DNA from: Castellaniella sp034674885
Lineage (GTDB): Bacteria; Pseudomonadota; Gammaproteobacteria; Burkholderiales; Burkholderiaceae_B
Reading direction: 5' to 3'
NCBI RefSeq assembly: GCF_034674885.1
Contig: NZ_JAUCDS010000005.1
Location: 62,001 to 126,000, forward strand
DNA: 64,000 bases
Shown in pieces: positions 15,797-24,396 of the stretch. Both the position numbers and the translations under genes were made by a program. The notes under the pieces were generated by a model. That model ran no database searches and was not told the DNA's origin. It saw nothing but the letters and a program-made list of their open reading frames with translations. Position 1 is the stretch's first letter; each line of letters begins with the position of its first letter.

Positions 15797-16606
15797 GCGT
15801 TCGCGAAACAACCCGGCGCCCACCAGCGTGCCGATGGAAATCACACCGATGTTCATGGCGGCGAAGACCAGCGTCGGGTTGTCCGGGTAGGTCTGGTGCG
15901 CCCGGATGTAGAAATAGATGTTGCCGAAGTTCAGCGCGCCCAGCAGGATGCCGGATGCCAGGCTGCGGGCATGCCACTGCGTGCGACGGATCAGCAGCCA
16001 CAGCCCCATCAGGGCGCCGGCCAGGACGAAGCTCAGCAGCAGCGTGCTGGTGAAGCCGGACCCGGTGCGCGCCATCTGCTTGAACAGGATGTCGATCGTG
16101 CCGTAGCCCGCCCAGACCCCCAGCAGCGTCAGCCATGCAAGACGGCCTTTGTGGTGTGCTGCGTCGCCCGGATGTCCGGCAGCCGGAGCGGTGCTGGCCG
16201 GTCGGCGCAGCAGGCAGGCCAGCGCGCCCAGGGCCAGCAGGATGCCCAGGCCCTTCATGCCGGACAGGGCTTCATGAAACACCAGGAAGGCCGCGAGGAT
16301 CGGGATGATCAGGGACAGGCGCTGGGCAGTGTCGCTCAGCACGATGCCGGCCTGGCGCACAGCGGCTGCCATGATCAGGAAGACCGTGGGCAGCAGCACG
16401 CCCAGCAGGCCCAGCAATGCCCAACCGGCCGGCGTCTGCTGTCCCAGCGATTCCAGGGGCGGGCGCAGCAGCCATAGGCACAACGCGCAGGCAGTGACGT
16501 AGTTCACGGCGATGGCCTGGTCGACGTGCACCTGGCAGCGTCGGGCGAGCTTCAGGAAAACGGAGACCATTACGCTGAAGGTGATGCTCAGGGTCAAGGT
16601 GTGCAT
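15728..16606 (-). CDS. DMT/EamA-family transporter
   Basis: The 292-residue membrane protein has ten hydrophobic helices in two repeats, as in the drug/metabolite transporter superfamily, with conserved-looking segments LLPTVFLIMAAAVRQAG and LNFGNIYFYIRAH. Substrate is unknown. It begins six bases after the bioB stop, so the two are probably co-transcribed; a link to biotin or a precursor is only a guess. Its 3' end overlaps the MFS gene. Confidence 0.83.
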   Translation of the reverse strand: MHTLTLSITFSVMVSVFLKLARRCQVHVDQAIAVNYVTACALCLWLLRPPLESLGQQTPAGWALLGLLGVLLPTVFLIMAAAVRQAGIVLSDTAQRLSLIIPILAAFLVFHEALSGMKGLGILLALGALACLLRRPASTAPAAGHPGDAAHHKGRLAWLTLLGVWAGYGTIDILFKQMARTGSGFTSTLLLSFVLAGALMGLWLLIRRTQWHARSLASGILLGALNFGNIYFYIRAHQTYPDNPTLVFAAMNIGVISIGTLVGAGLFRERLSRTNLAGIGLALAAIVLLFPR

Positions 16607-16612
16607 GGCGGC

Positions 16613-17602
16613 TCAGGAAAGGTGGGCTTCGGTGGGCTGGGGCATGGGCACCAGGCCCAGGCGCTGGAACAGGCTGGCATCGGCCTGCGTGTGCGGATTG
16701 GGGGTGGTCAGCAGCTGTTCGCCATGAAAGATCGAATTGGCGCCGGCCATGAAGCACAGGGCCTGGGTGCTGTCGTGCATCGATTCGCGCCCGGCTGACA
16801 GGCGCACGACGGTCTTGGGCATGACGATGCGGGTGACGGCGATGGTGCGCACGAATTCCAGCGGGTCCAGATCGGGTGCGTCCGCCAGTGGCGTGCCGGG
16901 GACTTTGACCAGCTGGTTGATGGGCACGGATTCCGGGTAGGGGTCCAGGTTGGCCAGGGCGGCGATCAGGCCGGCGCGGATCTCGCGTGACTCCCCCAGG
17001 CCGACGATGCCGCCGCAGCAGACCTTCAAGCCCGCGTCGCGTACCCGCTGCAGCGTCTGCAGGCGGTCGTCGTAGGTCCGGGTGTGGATGATCTCGCCGT
17101 AGTATTCAGGCGCCGTGTCCAGGTTGTGGTTGTAATAGTCCAGGCCGGCAGCCTTCAGGCGCTCGGCCTGGCCGGGCTTGAGCATGCCCAGCGTCACGCA
17201 GGTTTCCATGCCCAGGGCCTTGACCGCCTGTACGTGCTCGATCACGTCGTCCAACTGGCGTTCGGTCGGGGATCGCCAGGCTGCGCCCATGCAGAACCGC
17301 TGCGCGCCCGCAGCCTGGGCCTGGCGGGCTGCTTCCAGCACCTGCGGCAGCGGCATCAGGGGAGCCTGTTCCACCGCAGTCGCATAGCGGGAGGATTGAG
17401 GACAATAGGCGCAGTCTTCCGGACAGGCGCCGGTCTTGATCGACAGCAGGCTGGACTGCTGCACGGCGTTGGCCGGATGGTGCTGGCGATGGATGGTCTG
17501 TGCTTGCAGCAGCAGATCATTGAAGGGCAGGGCGAACAGATCCAGAATGTCGGAAACGGGCCAGATGCGTGACAGCGTTTCGTGGCGAATGCTGAAGCTC
17601 AT
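16613..17602 (-). CDS. bioB: Biotin synthase
   Basis: BioB is the radical-SAM enzyme that inserts sulfur into dethiobiotin. The 329-residue sequence has the cluster motif TGACPEDCAYCPQS at about residue 55, YYNHNLDTAPEYYGEI, GGIVGLGES and the [2Fe-2S] arginine region RLSAGRESM, followed by FMAGANSIFHGEQLLT. Start MSFSIRHETLSRIW (17602) is preferred over a longer frame that reads into an AT-rich leader. bioA, bioF and bioD are not in the window. The 274-bp gap upstream runs to the tRNA cluster and holds no gene; no BirA-type operator is obvious. Confidence 0.96.
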   Translation of the reverse strand: MSFSIRHETLSRIWPVSDILDLFALPFNDLLLQAQTIHRQHHPANAVQQSSLLSIKTGACPEDCAYCPQSSRYATAVEQAPLMPLPQVLEAARQAQAAGAQRFCMGAAWRSPTERQLDDVIEHVQAVKALGMETCVTLGMLKPGQAERLKAAGLDYYNHNLDTAPEYYGEIIHTRTYDDRLQTLQRVRDAGLKVCCGGIVGLGESREIRAGLIAALANLDPYPESVPINQLVKVPGTPLADAPDLDPLEFVRTIAVTRIVMPKTVVRLSAGRESMHDSTQALCFMAGANSIFHGEQLLTTPNPHTQADASLFQRLGLVPMPQPTEAHLS

Positions 17603-17817
17603 GGGAAAATCTGCCAGATCAGTGGAAAACAGCCCGGATAGTAGGGGGCGGCTCCGCTTGTGGCAAATGCGAAAGCTTATTGAAAATAAAGGGTTTTCGA
17701 TGCTGTTGGTGAATCTGGCGTCAAACTGTGCGCATTCTCCCGGCCACATCCGTTATATGGGCAGTGGAGCCTGTCTGCGATCAAATTGCATCCATTTGTA
17801 ATTATAAAGAGGGCGAC

Positions 17818-17846
17818 TTGCACAGGCCAAAAAACTCATGCATAAT
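17818..17846 (+). promoter_or_regulatory. Sigma-70 promoter of the tRNA cluster
   Basis: TTGCAC (17818-17823) and CATAAT (17841-17846) are separated by exactly 17 bases, giving a strong vegetative promoter whose start point would lie some 25 bases before tRNA-Ala. The surrounding 200 bases are markedly AT-richer than the coding DNA. Confidence 0.75.
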
Positions 17847-17876
17847 CTCGCTTCTTCATTGATGAAGACCTTGTTT

Positions 17877-17952
<76 letters not shown>

Positions 17953-17973
17953 AACTTCGTCGATGAATGTGCT

Positions 17974-18049
17974 GTCCCCTTCGTCTAGAGGCCTAGGACA
18001 TCACCCTTTCACGGTGAGTACAGGGGTTCGAATCCCCTAGGGGACGCCA
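17974..18049 (+). tRNA. tRNA-Glu (anticodon TTC)
   Basis: A 76-base cloverleaf: GTCCCCT pairs with AGGGGAC, the anticodon loop is CTTTCAC with TTC, the T-arm contains GGTTCGAATCC, and GCCA is encoded at the 3' end. It lies 21 bases after tRNA-Ala. Confidence 0.96.
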
Positions 18050-18069
18050 GGATTTTCTGGCACCGCTGC

Positions 18070-18146
18070 GGAGCGGTAGTTCAGTTGGTTAGAATACCGG
18101 CCTGTCACGCCGGGGGTCGCGGGTTCGAGTCCCGTCCGCTCCGCCA
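18070..18146 (+). tRNA. tRNA-Asp (anticodon GTC)
   Basis: A 77-base cloverleaf: GGAGCGG pairs with CCGCTCC, the anticodon loop is CTGTCAC with GTC, the T-arm contains GGTTCGAGTCC, and GCCA is encoded at the end. A strong terminator follows eight bases later. Confidence 0.96.
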
Positions 18147-18153
18147 ACTATTC

Positions 18154-18197
18154 AAAAAGCCTGATGACTCAGTGGGTCATCAGGCTTTTTATTTTTT
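18154..18197 (+). terminator. Rho-independent terminator of the tRNA cluster
   Basis: The stem AAAAAGCCTGATGAC / GTCATCAGGCTTTTT closes a short loop and is followed by ATTTTTT. The A and T flanks are symmetrical, so it could also work from the other strand. This is the clearest intrinsic terminator in the window. Confidence 0.93.
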
Positions 18198-18339
18198 ACT
18201 TGAAAAGCTTGATCTCCCGTCAGGATTCGGCATTGTGCAGGATTGTCTTTGCGGGCATATCCGGTAACATGCTTGGAGGCAGCGCCAGCAGATGCGCGAT
18301 AGCGGACTACGCTGCCGAGACCTTGACCATCAGGATCGC

Positions 18340-21243
18340 ATGCGCCCACGATTTTTGAAACCAGCAGGGCCTGTCGCCCGGGCATTGCTCGGGCTTCGGG
18401 CCGTTTCAGCCATATTCTATGGTTTGATGCTGGTTTTCGTGCTGGGCAATGCCTTGCTGGTGTCAGCGCTGATGTCGCGCTACGATGCGGCGCTGGATCA
18501 ATCCGCCACCCTGGGCAGCATGCGCGCCTACAGCCAGCAATTGGCGGTGCGGGCGATGCGGCTGGCTGATGGCGGGCTGCTGCAGGCCGGGCAGATCAGC
18601 AAGGAAATCGATGCCACGGATCTGGCGCTGCAGGCGCTGGATCGGGGTGGGGTCGTCGGGGGGCGCGAGGTCGTGGCCCTGGACCAGCCGTCCGTGCGCC
18701 AGTTCCTGCCCAGGATCCGCACCGAGTGGTTGGGGTTGCGCGGGCGCCTGCAGGCGGTGATGCTGGATTCCTATTCGCGCGGCGATGTGGCGCCCGAAGA
18801 TCGTCCCGACCAGTCGCACGTCGTGCAGCGGCAGTGGATCGCCGATGACGCCGCTGCCCTATTGAGCACCCTGAATTCGGCGCAGGATGCCCTGATGCCC
18901 TTGCTGCATCAGTCCAGGGACCAGGCCTTCAATTGGCTGGTGATTCTGGTGCTGCTGGATCTGGCTGTGCTGGTGGGGGCCTTTATTCTGGTGCGTCGAG
19001 GCGTGGTGCTGCCCTTGCTGGCCCTGCGAAACGCCATGCGCGCCATGATGCAGGGCACCTTCACCGTAAAACTGACGCCCACGGGGGCGTCGGAAATCGT
19101 CGACATTGCCCAGGCCTACAATACCGGATGCCAGCAGGTCCATGAACTGCTCACCCAGATGCGGGCCGATCAGGCCGGCTTGCAGCGGTCCGAAATCATC
19201 TTCCAGGGCCTGGCATCCAACGCCCTGGTAGGCATTTTCCTGATCGCCCACGACCGTTTCAGTTTCGTCAGCCAGAAAATGGCGGACATCTTCGGCTATC
19301 AGCCCGACGAGATGATCGGACACTTGTCGCTGCTGTCCATCATCGCGCCTCGGGAACGCTATCTGGTCGACGAGGCGCTGAAATCGGGCCGCAGCCAGAA
19401 GACCTCCACATTACGCTTCGAACGCCACGGCCGCCGCAAGGACGGCACTCTGTTCGATATCGAAACCTTCATCACGCTGGTCGGATCGGGGGATGATGCC
19501 GCAATCATCGGCCTGGTCCAGGACATTACCGAAAGCAAACAGGCGGAATCGTCTGCCCAGTTGGCTGCAATCGCCTATGAGAACAGCGGAGAGGCCATCG
19601 CCATCACCGATGCCACGGGTGTCATCATCGACGTCAATCCGGCCTATTCCCGCATGACGGGCTACTGGCCTGACGAAGTGGCTGGCGAGCTCCTGATACT
19701 GCTGCGCCCGGGCCGCCACAACCGGGATTTCTACGACCAGATGTGGCATGCCATCAATACCAAGGGGCGCTGGGAAGGCGAATATTGGCTGCAGCGCAAG
19801 TCCGGCGAGGAATATGCCCAGCGCGTCGTGCTCGATACCGCCTGGAATCACGACGGCTCGGTCAACTGCCGGGTCGTCATGCTCAGCGACATCACGCAGA
19901 AAAAACAGGTCGAGACCGCCATCTGGAACCAGGCGCATCACGATCCGCTGACCGGCCTGCCCAATCGCCAGTATTTCAACGAACATCTGAAGGGCTCGGT
20001 GGACGAGGCCGACCATCAGGCGCAATCCATGGCGCTGCTGTTCCTGGATCTGGACCTCTTCAAGGAAGTCAATGATTCCATGGGGCACGAGATGGGGGAT
20101 CGCCTGCTGGTCGAGGTCGCCGACCGTCTGCGTCGCTGCAGCAGCGATCAGGACCAGCACTTCATTGCCCGCCTGGGGGGCGATGAGTTCGTGATCCTGG
20201 CGACCGGGGTGTCCGGCAGGCCGCAGCTCGACGCCCTGTGCCAGCGCCTGCTGGACTGCATTACGGAACCTTATCTGCTGATGGGCAGCGAGATACAGAT
20301 TTCCGCCAGCCTGGGTGTCGCCCTGTATCCAGAGGACGCGAACAACGCGGAAATGCTGATGCGCCATGTCGATATGGCCATGTATCAGGCCAAGGCAGCA
20401 GGACGCAACTGCTATCGGTATTTTGATCCGTCCATGCGCGAGCGTGCCCGCATGCAGCACGATCTGCTGGTGACTCTGCCCGAAGCCATCGATGCGGGCC
20501 AATTCTTCCTGCTGTATCAGCCGATTTATGCTTTCGAGACGGGACGCATCGTCAAGGCCGAAGCCCTGCTGCGTTGGCGCCATCCGGAATTCGGGGTCAT
20601 TGCCCCCATGGATTTCATTCCGTTTGCCGAAGAACGCCAGATCATCAAGCCGCTGGGCGACTGGGTGTTTCACGAGGCCATCCGTCAGCTGAGCCATTGG
20701 CGCGAGACCCTGGACCCGGATCTGCGCCTGACGGTGAATGTGTCGCCCGGCCAGTTGGGCCTGGCTCAGTCCGGGCTGGATGCCGTGTTCAGCCTGCTCA
20801 ATACCCTCTCGCTGCCCGCCAACAGCCTGTCGCTGGAATTCAGTGAACAGTTGGTGCTGAACCTCAGCCCGCTGGTGCGCGAGCACCTGCGTCATCTGCG
20901 GCAATCCGGCATGCGTTTCAGCGTGGGCGCGGTGTCCGTGGGCATGCCCGCGTTGCTGGCGGCCCATGACCTGTCTTTCGAGACGCTCAAGCTCGAACGC
21001 GAGATGACCGAGCAGTTGCCAGGCGGTGATGCCGCCCGTATGGTCTGCGAGTCCGTCATCACCCTGGCTCACAGTCTGGGGATGCGCGTGATTGCCGAGG
21101 GCATCACCAATCAGGCCCAATACGATCTGCTGCAGGCAATGGGGTGCGACGCGGGGCAGGGGTTCTGGCTGGGCGAACCGCTGGACCAGCCCAGTTTCGA
21201 GCGGCGCCTGAGAGACTCAAAGGACGCGCTCTTCAAGCACTGA
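18340..21243 (+). CDS. Membrane PAS-PAS-GGDEF-EAL signalling protein with degenerate EAL domain
   Basis: The 967-residue protein has TM helix 1 (about 19-43), a periplasmic domain (45-195), TM helix 2 (198-218), HAMP (219-270), two PAS domains (about 284-397 and 407-523), GGDEF (530-693) and EAL (710-960). The GGDEF motif RLGGDEF at 613-617 is intact, so c-di-GMP synthesis is plausible; the inhibitory RxxD site is replaced by QDQH. The EAL domain keeps EALLRW (741) and AEGI but has Gly-Ala (863-864) where the metal-binding Asp-Asp belongs, and KLE in place of KID. It probably does not hydrolyse c-di-GMP. ATG 18340 has AGGA upstream; ATG 18292 is an alternative 16 codons earlier. Confidence 0.88.
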   Translation: MRPRFLKPAGPVARALLGLRAVSAIFYGLMLVFVLGNALLVSALMSRYDAALDQSATLGSMRAYSQQLAVRAMRLADGGLLQAGQISKEIDATDLALQALDRGGVVGGREVVALDQPSVRQFLPRIRTEWLGLRGRLQAVMLDSYSRGDVAPEDRPDQSHVVQRQWIADDAAALLSTLNSAQDALMPLLHQSRDQAFNWLVILVLLDLAVLVGAFILVRRGVVLPLLALRNAMRAMMQGTFTVKLTPTGASEIVDIAQAYNTGCQQVHELLTQMRADQAGLQRSEIIFQGLASNALVGIFLIAHDRFSFVSQKMADIFGYQPDEMIGHLSLLSIIAPRERYLVDEALKSGRSQKTSTLRFERHGRRKDGTLFDIETFITLVGSGDDAAIIGLVQDITESKQAESSAQLAAIAYENSGEAIAITDATGVIIDVNPAYSRMTGYWPDEVAGELLILLRPGRHNRDFYDQMWHAINTKGRWEGEYWLQRKSGEEYAQRVVLDTAWNHDGSVNCRVVMLSDITQKKQVETAIWNQAHHDPLTGLPNRQYFNEHLKGSVDEADHQAQSMALLFLDLDLFKEVNDSMGHEMGDRLLVEVADRLRRCSSDQDQHFIARLGGDEFVILATGVSGRPQLDALCQRLLDCITEPYLLMGSEIQISASLGVALYPEDANNAEMLMRHVDMAMYQAKAAGRNCYRYFDPSMRERARMQHDLLVTLPEAIDAGQFFLLYQPIYAFETGRIVKAEALLRWRHPEFGVIAPMDFIPFAEERQIIKPLGDWVFHEAIRQLSHWRETLDPDLRLTVNVSPGQLGLAQSGLDAVFSLLNTLSLPANSLSLEFSEQLVLNLSPLVREHLRHLRQSGMRFSVGAVSVGMPALLAAHDLSFETLKLEREMTEQLPGGDAARMVCESVITLAHSLGMRVIAEGITNQAQYDLLQAMGCDAGQGFWLGEPLDQPSFERRLRDSKDALFKH

Positions 21244-21275
21244 AGGCCGGTATCCCGCGCGGATCCGGGGACTGA

Positions 21276-22946
21276 CTAGGCAGAGCGCTGCGGGCGGCGG
21301 TAGCGCCAGGCCAGCAGCAGCCCCAACAACACCCAGATCAGGATTGGCCCATTGCCCCAGCGCGCATAGGGGGTCAGCCCCTGGGCGCCCTGGACTTCAA
21401 CGTCCAGCACGCCAGGGGTGGCCGGGTCCAGCATGCCGCGCACCTGCCCGTCCGGACCGATGGCAGCCGTCGTGCCGGTGTTGGTGGCGCGGATGACGGG
21501 CCGCGCGGTTTCCAGGGCCCGCATGCGTGAAATCCACAGATGCTGGCGCAAGGCCCAGGTGTTGCCGAACCAGGCCAGATTGCTCAGGTTGACCAGGATG
21601 CTGGCGCCGGGGCTGCCGTCTTCGCCCGGCTGGACGGCTGCGGCGATCTCCTCGCCGAAGGCATCTTCGTAGCAGATGTTCACGGCCAGCGCCTGTCCGT
21701 CGAGCATCAGGGGTGGCTGGCGCAGCGGCCCCCGGTCAAAATCGCCCAGCGGGATCTGCAGCGCGTGCACGAACCAGCGGAACCCCGGGGGGATGAATTC
21801 CCCGAAGGGCACCAGGTGGTGTTTGTCGTAGTGCCATTGCCCAGCCGATAGCGGCGGCTGGTGGTCGCCTGGCAGGATGACGGTGGCGCTGTTGGTGTAG
21901 CGCTCACTCTGCGGCAGGCGTTCGTGCAACGGCAGCCCCAGCAGCAGGCCTGCATCCATGCGCCGGGCCAGATCCAGCCAGGGCTGCCAGATGGCTGGCG
22001 GCACCTGATCCTGGAATATCGGCATGACGGTCTCGGGCAGGACGACCAGCTTGGGTTGATCCTGTGGCGTCTTGGCCGGCAGGCCCGCCAGTTGCCGCGT
22101 GCGGTCCTGGATGGCCGGGAAGCGAGCCGGATCGAACTTGTCCGATTGCGGCGTGGCGGGCTGAACCAGGCGGACCAGCAGCGGCTGGCCCTGGGGCATC
22201 GCCCAGTCGATGTGCGACCAGGCGATGCCCAGCAGGCCCGTCAGCAGCGTCAGCGCGATGGCGGCGGCCGCGCTGCGGTCGTAGGGGGTGTCCTTGGCTC
22301 GGGCCATCAGGGCGATGGATGCGGCGGCGAAGGCCGACAACCAGGCCAGGCCGTAGACCCCGACGAACGGCGCCCAGGCAGCGAACATGCCTTCGGCATG
22401 GGCGTAGCCGGCGTTCAGCCAGGTGAAGCCGGTGAACAAGGTGCCTCGCAGCCATTCGGACAGGGTCCAGGCGCAGGCCCAGGCTACGGCATTCAGGATC
22501 TGCCGCCGCGCGAGTTGTTCCGGGTTGCGATGCCAGGCGCACAGCCATGCGCCCAGGGCGCAGGCCCCCGCTGCGTATAGGGCCATGGCGGCCGCGAACA
22601 GCAGCAGGGCCCCGATGGCCAGAGGCAGGGCCATTCCGCCGAACTGGTGCATGCTGATGGTCAGCCAGTACACCCCGATGGCGAACTGGGCCAGGCCGAA
22701 CAGCCAGCCCAGGACTGCGGCCTGGCGCGGCCCGGCGGCCCCCAGGGTGCAGGCTGCCAGGACCGCCAGGCTGGCGATCTGTACGAAAGGCAGGCTCCAG
22801 GCGGGCAGGGGGCCCGGGGCATAGCACAGGGCCTGCACGGCGCCTGCCAGCAGCACCCAGCAGCGCGTGCGCCAGGGGGATCCTGCCGATGAATGAGCGC
22901 GCTGGGCGGGCGCGGAGGAATCAGTCGGCACGGATCGGGACATCAT
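21276..22946 (-). CDS. lnt: Apolipoprotein N-acyltransferase
   Basis: Lnt adds the third acyl chain to lipoproteins at the periplasmic face of the inner membrane. The 556-residue protein has about six N-terminal TM helices, then a nitrilase-type domain with the catalytic triad visible: Glu in VVLPETVMPIF, Lys in HYDKHHLVPFGEF and Cys in VNICYEDAFG; one terminal TM helix follows (ILIWVLLGLLLAW). The first 25 residues are polar and poorly conserved, so the start may be further in. It ends the miaB-phoH-ybeY-corC-lnt block, 23 bases after corC. Confidence 0.96.
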   Translation of the reverse strand: MMSRSVPTDSSAPAQRAHSSAGSPWRTRCWVLLAGAVQALCYAPGPLPAWSLPFVQIASLAVLAACTLGAAGPRQAAVLGWLFGLAQFAIGVYWLTISMHQFGGMALPLAIGALLLFAAAMALYAAGACALGAWLCAWHRNPEQLARRQILNAVAWACAWTLSEWLRGTLFTGFTWLNAGYAHAEGMFAAWAPFVGVYGLAWLSAFAAASIALMARAKDTPYDRSAAAAIALTLLTGLLGIAWSHIDWAMPQGQPLLVRLVQPATPQSDKFDPARFPAIQDRTRQLAGLPAKTPQDQPKLVVLPETVMPIFQDQVPPAIWQPWLDLARRMDAGLLLGLPLHERLPQSERYTNSATVILPGDHQPPLSAGQWHYDKHHLVPFGEFIPPGFRWFVHALQIPLGDFDRGPLRQPPLMLDGQALAVNICYEDAFGEEIAAAVQPGEDGSPGASILVNLSNLAWFGNTWALRQHLWISRMRALETARPVIRATNTGTTAAIGPDGQVRGMLDPATPGVLDVEVQGAQGLTPYARWGNGPILIWVLLGLLLAWRYRRPQRSA

Positions 22947-22969
22947 GAGGAGCGTCGGCGGGAAGTGAG

Positions 22970-23857
22970 TCAGGCGTGGGGGGCGCCGGTGGCGGCTGGG
23001 GAATCGGTCAGGCGTTGCACGTGCAGCCAGCGGGCGCGCTTGCCGTCGGCGCCGACGACGGTAAAGGCCAGGCCCTGGCCTTCGAAGCGTTCGCCGCGTC
23101 GGGGGATATGCCCCAGTTCGGCGGCCAGCCAGCCGTTCAGGGTGTCGTAGTCCTCGTCGGGCAGCTGCACGTGAAAGGTTTCGTTGAAGTCTTCGATCTC
23201 GGTGGTGCCCATGGCCCGCCAGCTGTTGTCCCCGGTGCGGAAGATCGTCTTTTGGTCTTCGTCGTCGAATTCGTCTTCGATGTTGCCGACGATCTGCTCC
23301 AGCACGTCTTCCATGGTGACCAGGCCGCCGATGCCGCCATGTTCGTCGATGACGATGGCCAGGTGATTGCGGCTCATGCGGAATTCATGCAGCAGTTCGT
23401 TCAGCCGCTTGGATTCGGGGATGAAGACCGGCGGGCGGATCAGGGCGCGGATGTCCAGGGCGTGGTCCGAGAGGGTCAGGAGCAGGTCCTTGGCCAAGAG
23501 AACGCCGATGATGTTGTCGCGGTCGCCTTCGTAGACAGGGAAGCGGGAATGGCCGGTTTCGGTGATGAAGGGCATCAGGTCGGCCAGCGGCTGGGAGACG
23601 TCCAGCAGATCCATGCGTGAGCGCGACACCATGATGTCCGCGACGGTCTTGTCGGCGACCTCCAGCGCCCCGGAGATCATGGCGTAGGATTCGCCGTCCA
23701 GGATGGAGTGGTCGTGCGCGGCTTCCAGTACGGCCCGGATGCCATCGCGGTCAGCGGGCGGAGATGGCCGCAGCAGGGCCTTGAGGCGTGAGAACAGGGA
23801 AATGGTGGACGTCGACGCAGGTCGAGGTTCCGGGTCTGGTGAGTTAGGGTCTGGCAT
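22970..23857 (-). CDS. corC: CorC/HlyC-type CBS-domain protein
   Basis: The 295-residue cytoplasmic protein has a CBS pair (VADIMVSRSRMDLLD... to VTMEDVLEQIVGNIEDEFDDE) followed by a CorC_HlyC transporter-associated domain (DTLNGWLAAELGHIPRRGE). It has no membrane helices and so is the stand-alone CorC form, linked to Mg/Co efflux in Salmonella. Its conserved place between ybeY and lnt is the usual one. The gap to ybeY is 53 bases. Confidence 0.93.
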   Translation of the reverse strand: MPDPNSPDPEPRPASTSTISLFSRLKALLRPSPPADRDGIRAVLEAAHDHSILDGESYAMISGALEVADKTVADIMVSRSRMDLLDVSQPLADLMPFITETGHSRFPVYEGDRDNIIGVLLAKDLLLTLSDHALDIRALIRPPVFIPESKRLNELLHEFRMSRNHLAIVIDEHGGIGGLVTMEDVLEQIVGNIEDEFDDEDQKTIFRTGDNSWRAMGTTEIEDFNETFHVQLPDEDYDTLNGWLAAELGHIPRRGERFEGQGLAFTVVGADGKRARWLHVQRLTDSPAATGAPHA

Positions 23858-23910
23858 TGTCCGTAGGACGAGATTGTGGATTCTTTAGCATAACCGATAA
23901 TGCGGCGCGC

Positions 23911-24396
23911 TTAGCCGGCATCCGATGCGCAATAGGGGTCGGGGATACCCTGGGCGGCCAGGATGGCGGTTTCCAGGGCTTCCATGAGTTCGGCTTCCTG
24001 GGCTTCGATGTGATCGTAACCCAGGGCGTGCAGCACCCCGTGGGTGGTCAGGTGGGCGGCATGGTGCAGCAGGGGCTTGCCCTGTTCGGCAGCCTCGCGT
24101 TCCAGCACCGGCAGGCACAGCACGATGTCGCCGCTGATCAGGCCGGACGGATCGGCGCCGTATTCGAAGGTCAGCACGTTGGTCGCGTAGTCGCGCTGTC
24201 GCCACGCGGCGTTCAGGCTGCGGCCTTCGTCTGCGTCGACCAGGCGCAGGGTCAGGGCGACGGGCTGGCCTGCGCGCGGGTCGGGGGCGGCCAAGGCTTG
24301 CGCCAGGGCGCGGCCCACCCAGCGTCGCAGGCGCCAGCGCGGCAGCAGCGGCGCAGCGACGGCGTACTGGATGCTCAGGGAGAAATCAGGATACAT
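23911..24396 (-). CDS. ybeY: Endoribonuclease YbeY
   Basis: YbeY is the zinc metalloendonuclease involved in 16S rRNA 3' maturation and ribosome quality control. The 161-residue protein contains the signature HGVLHALGYDH (HGxLHxxGYDH) near residues 125-135 and the NVLTF substrate-cleft motif. Start MYPDFSLSIQ overlaps the end of phoH by 11 bases; a longer frame reaching into phoH is a shadow. Confidence 0.95.
   Translation of the reverse strand: MYPDFSLSIQYAVAAPLLPRWRLRRWVGRALAQALAAPDPRAGQPVALTLRLVDADEGRSLNAAWRQRDYATNVLTFEYGADPSGLISGDIVLCLPVLEREAAEQGKPLLHHAAHLTTHGVLHALGYDHIEAQEAELMEALETAILAAQGIPDPYCASDAG

Noticed and set aside
17603..17817. A BirA-type operator or an upstream-extended start for bioB.
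   Set aside because: No convincing operator palindrome; the extension has no family support and reads through AT-rich leader DNA.
18085..18267. A 60-codon frame starting inside tRNA-Asp.
   Set aside because: It runs through the tRNA and its terminator; not a gene.
19411..21120. A 569-codon minus-strand frame opposite the GGDEF-EAL gene.
   Set aside because: No domain, no start signal; the plus-strand protein is clear.
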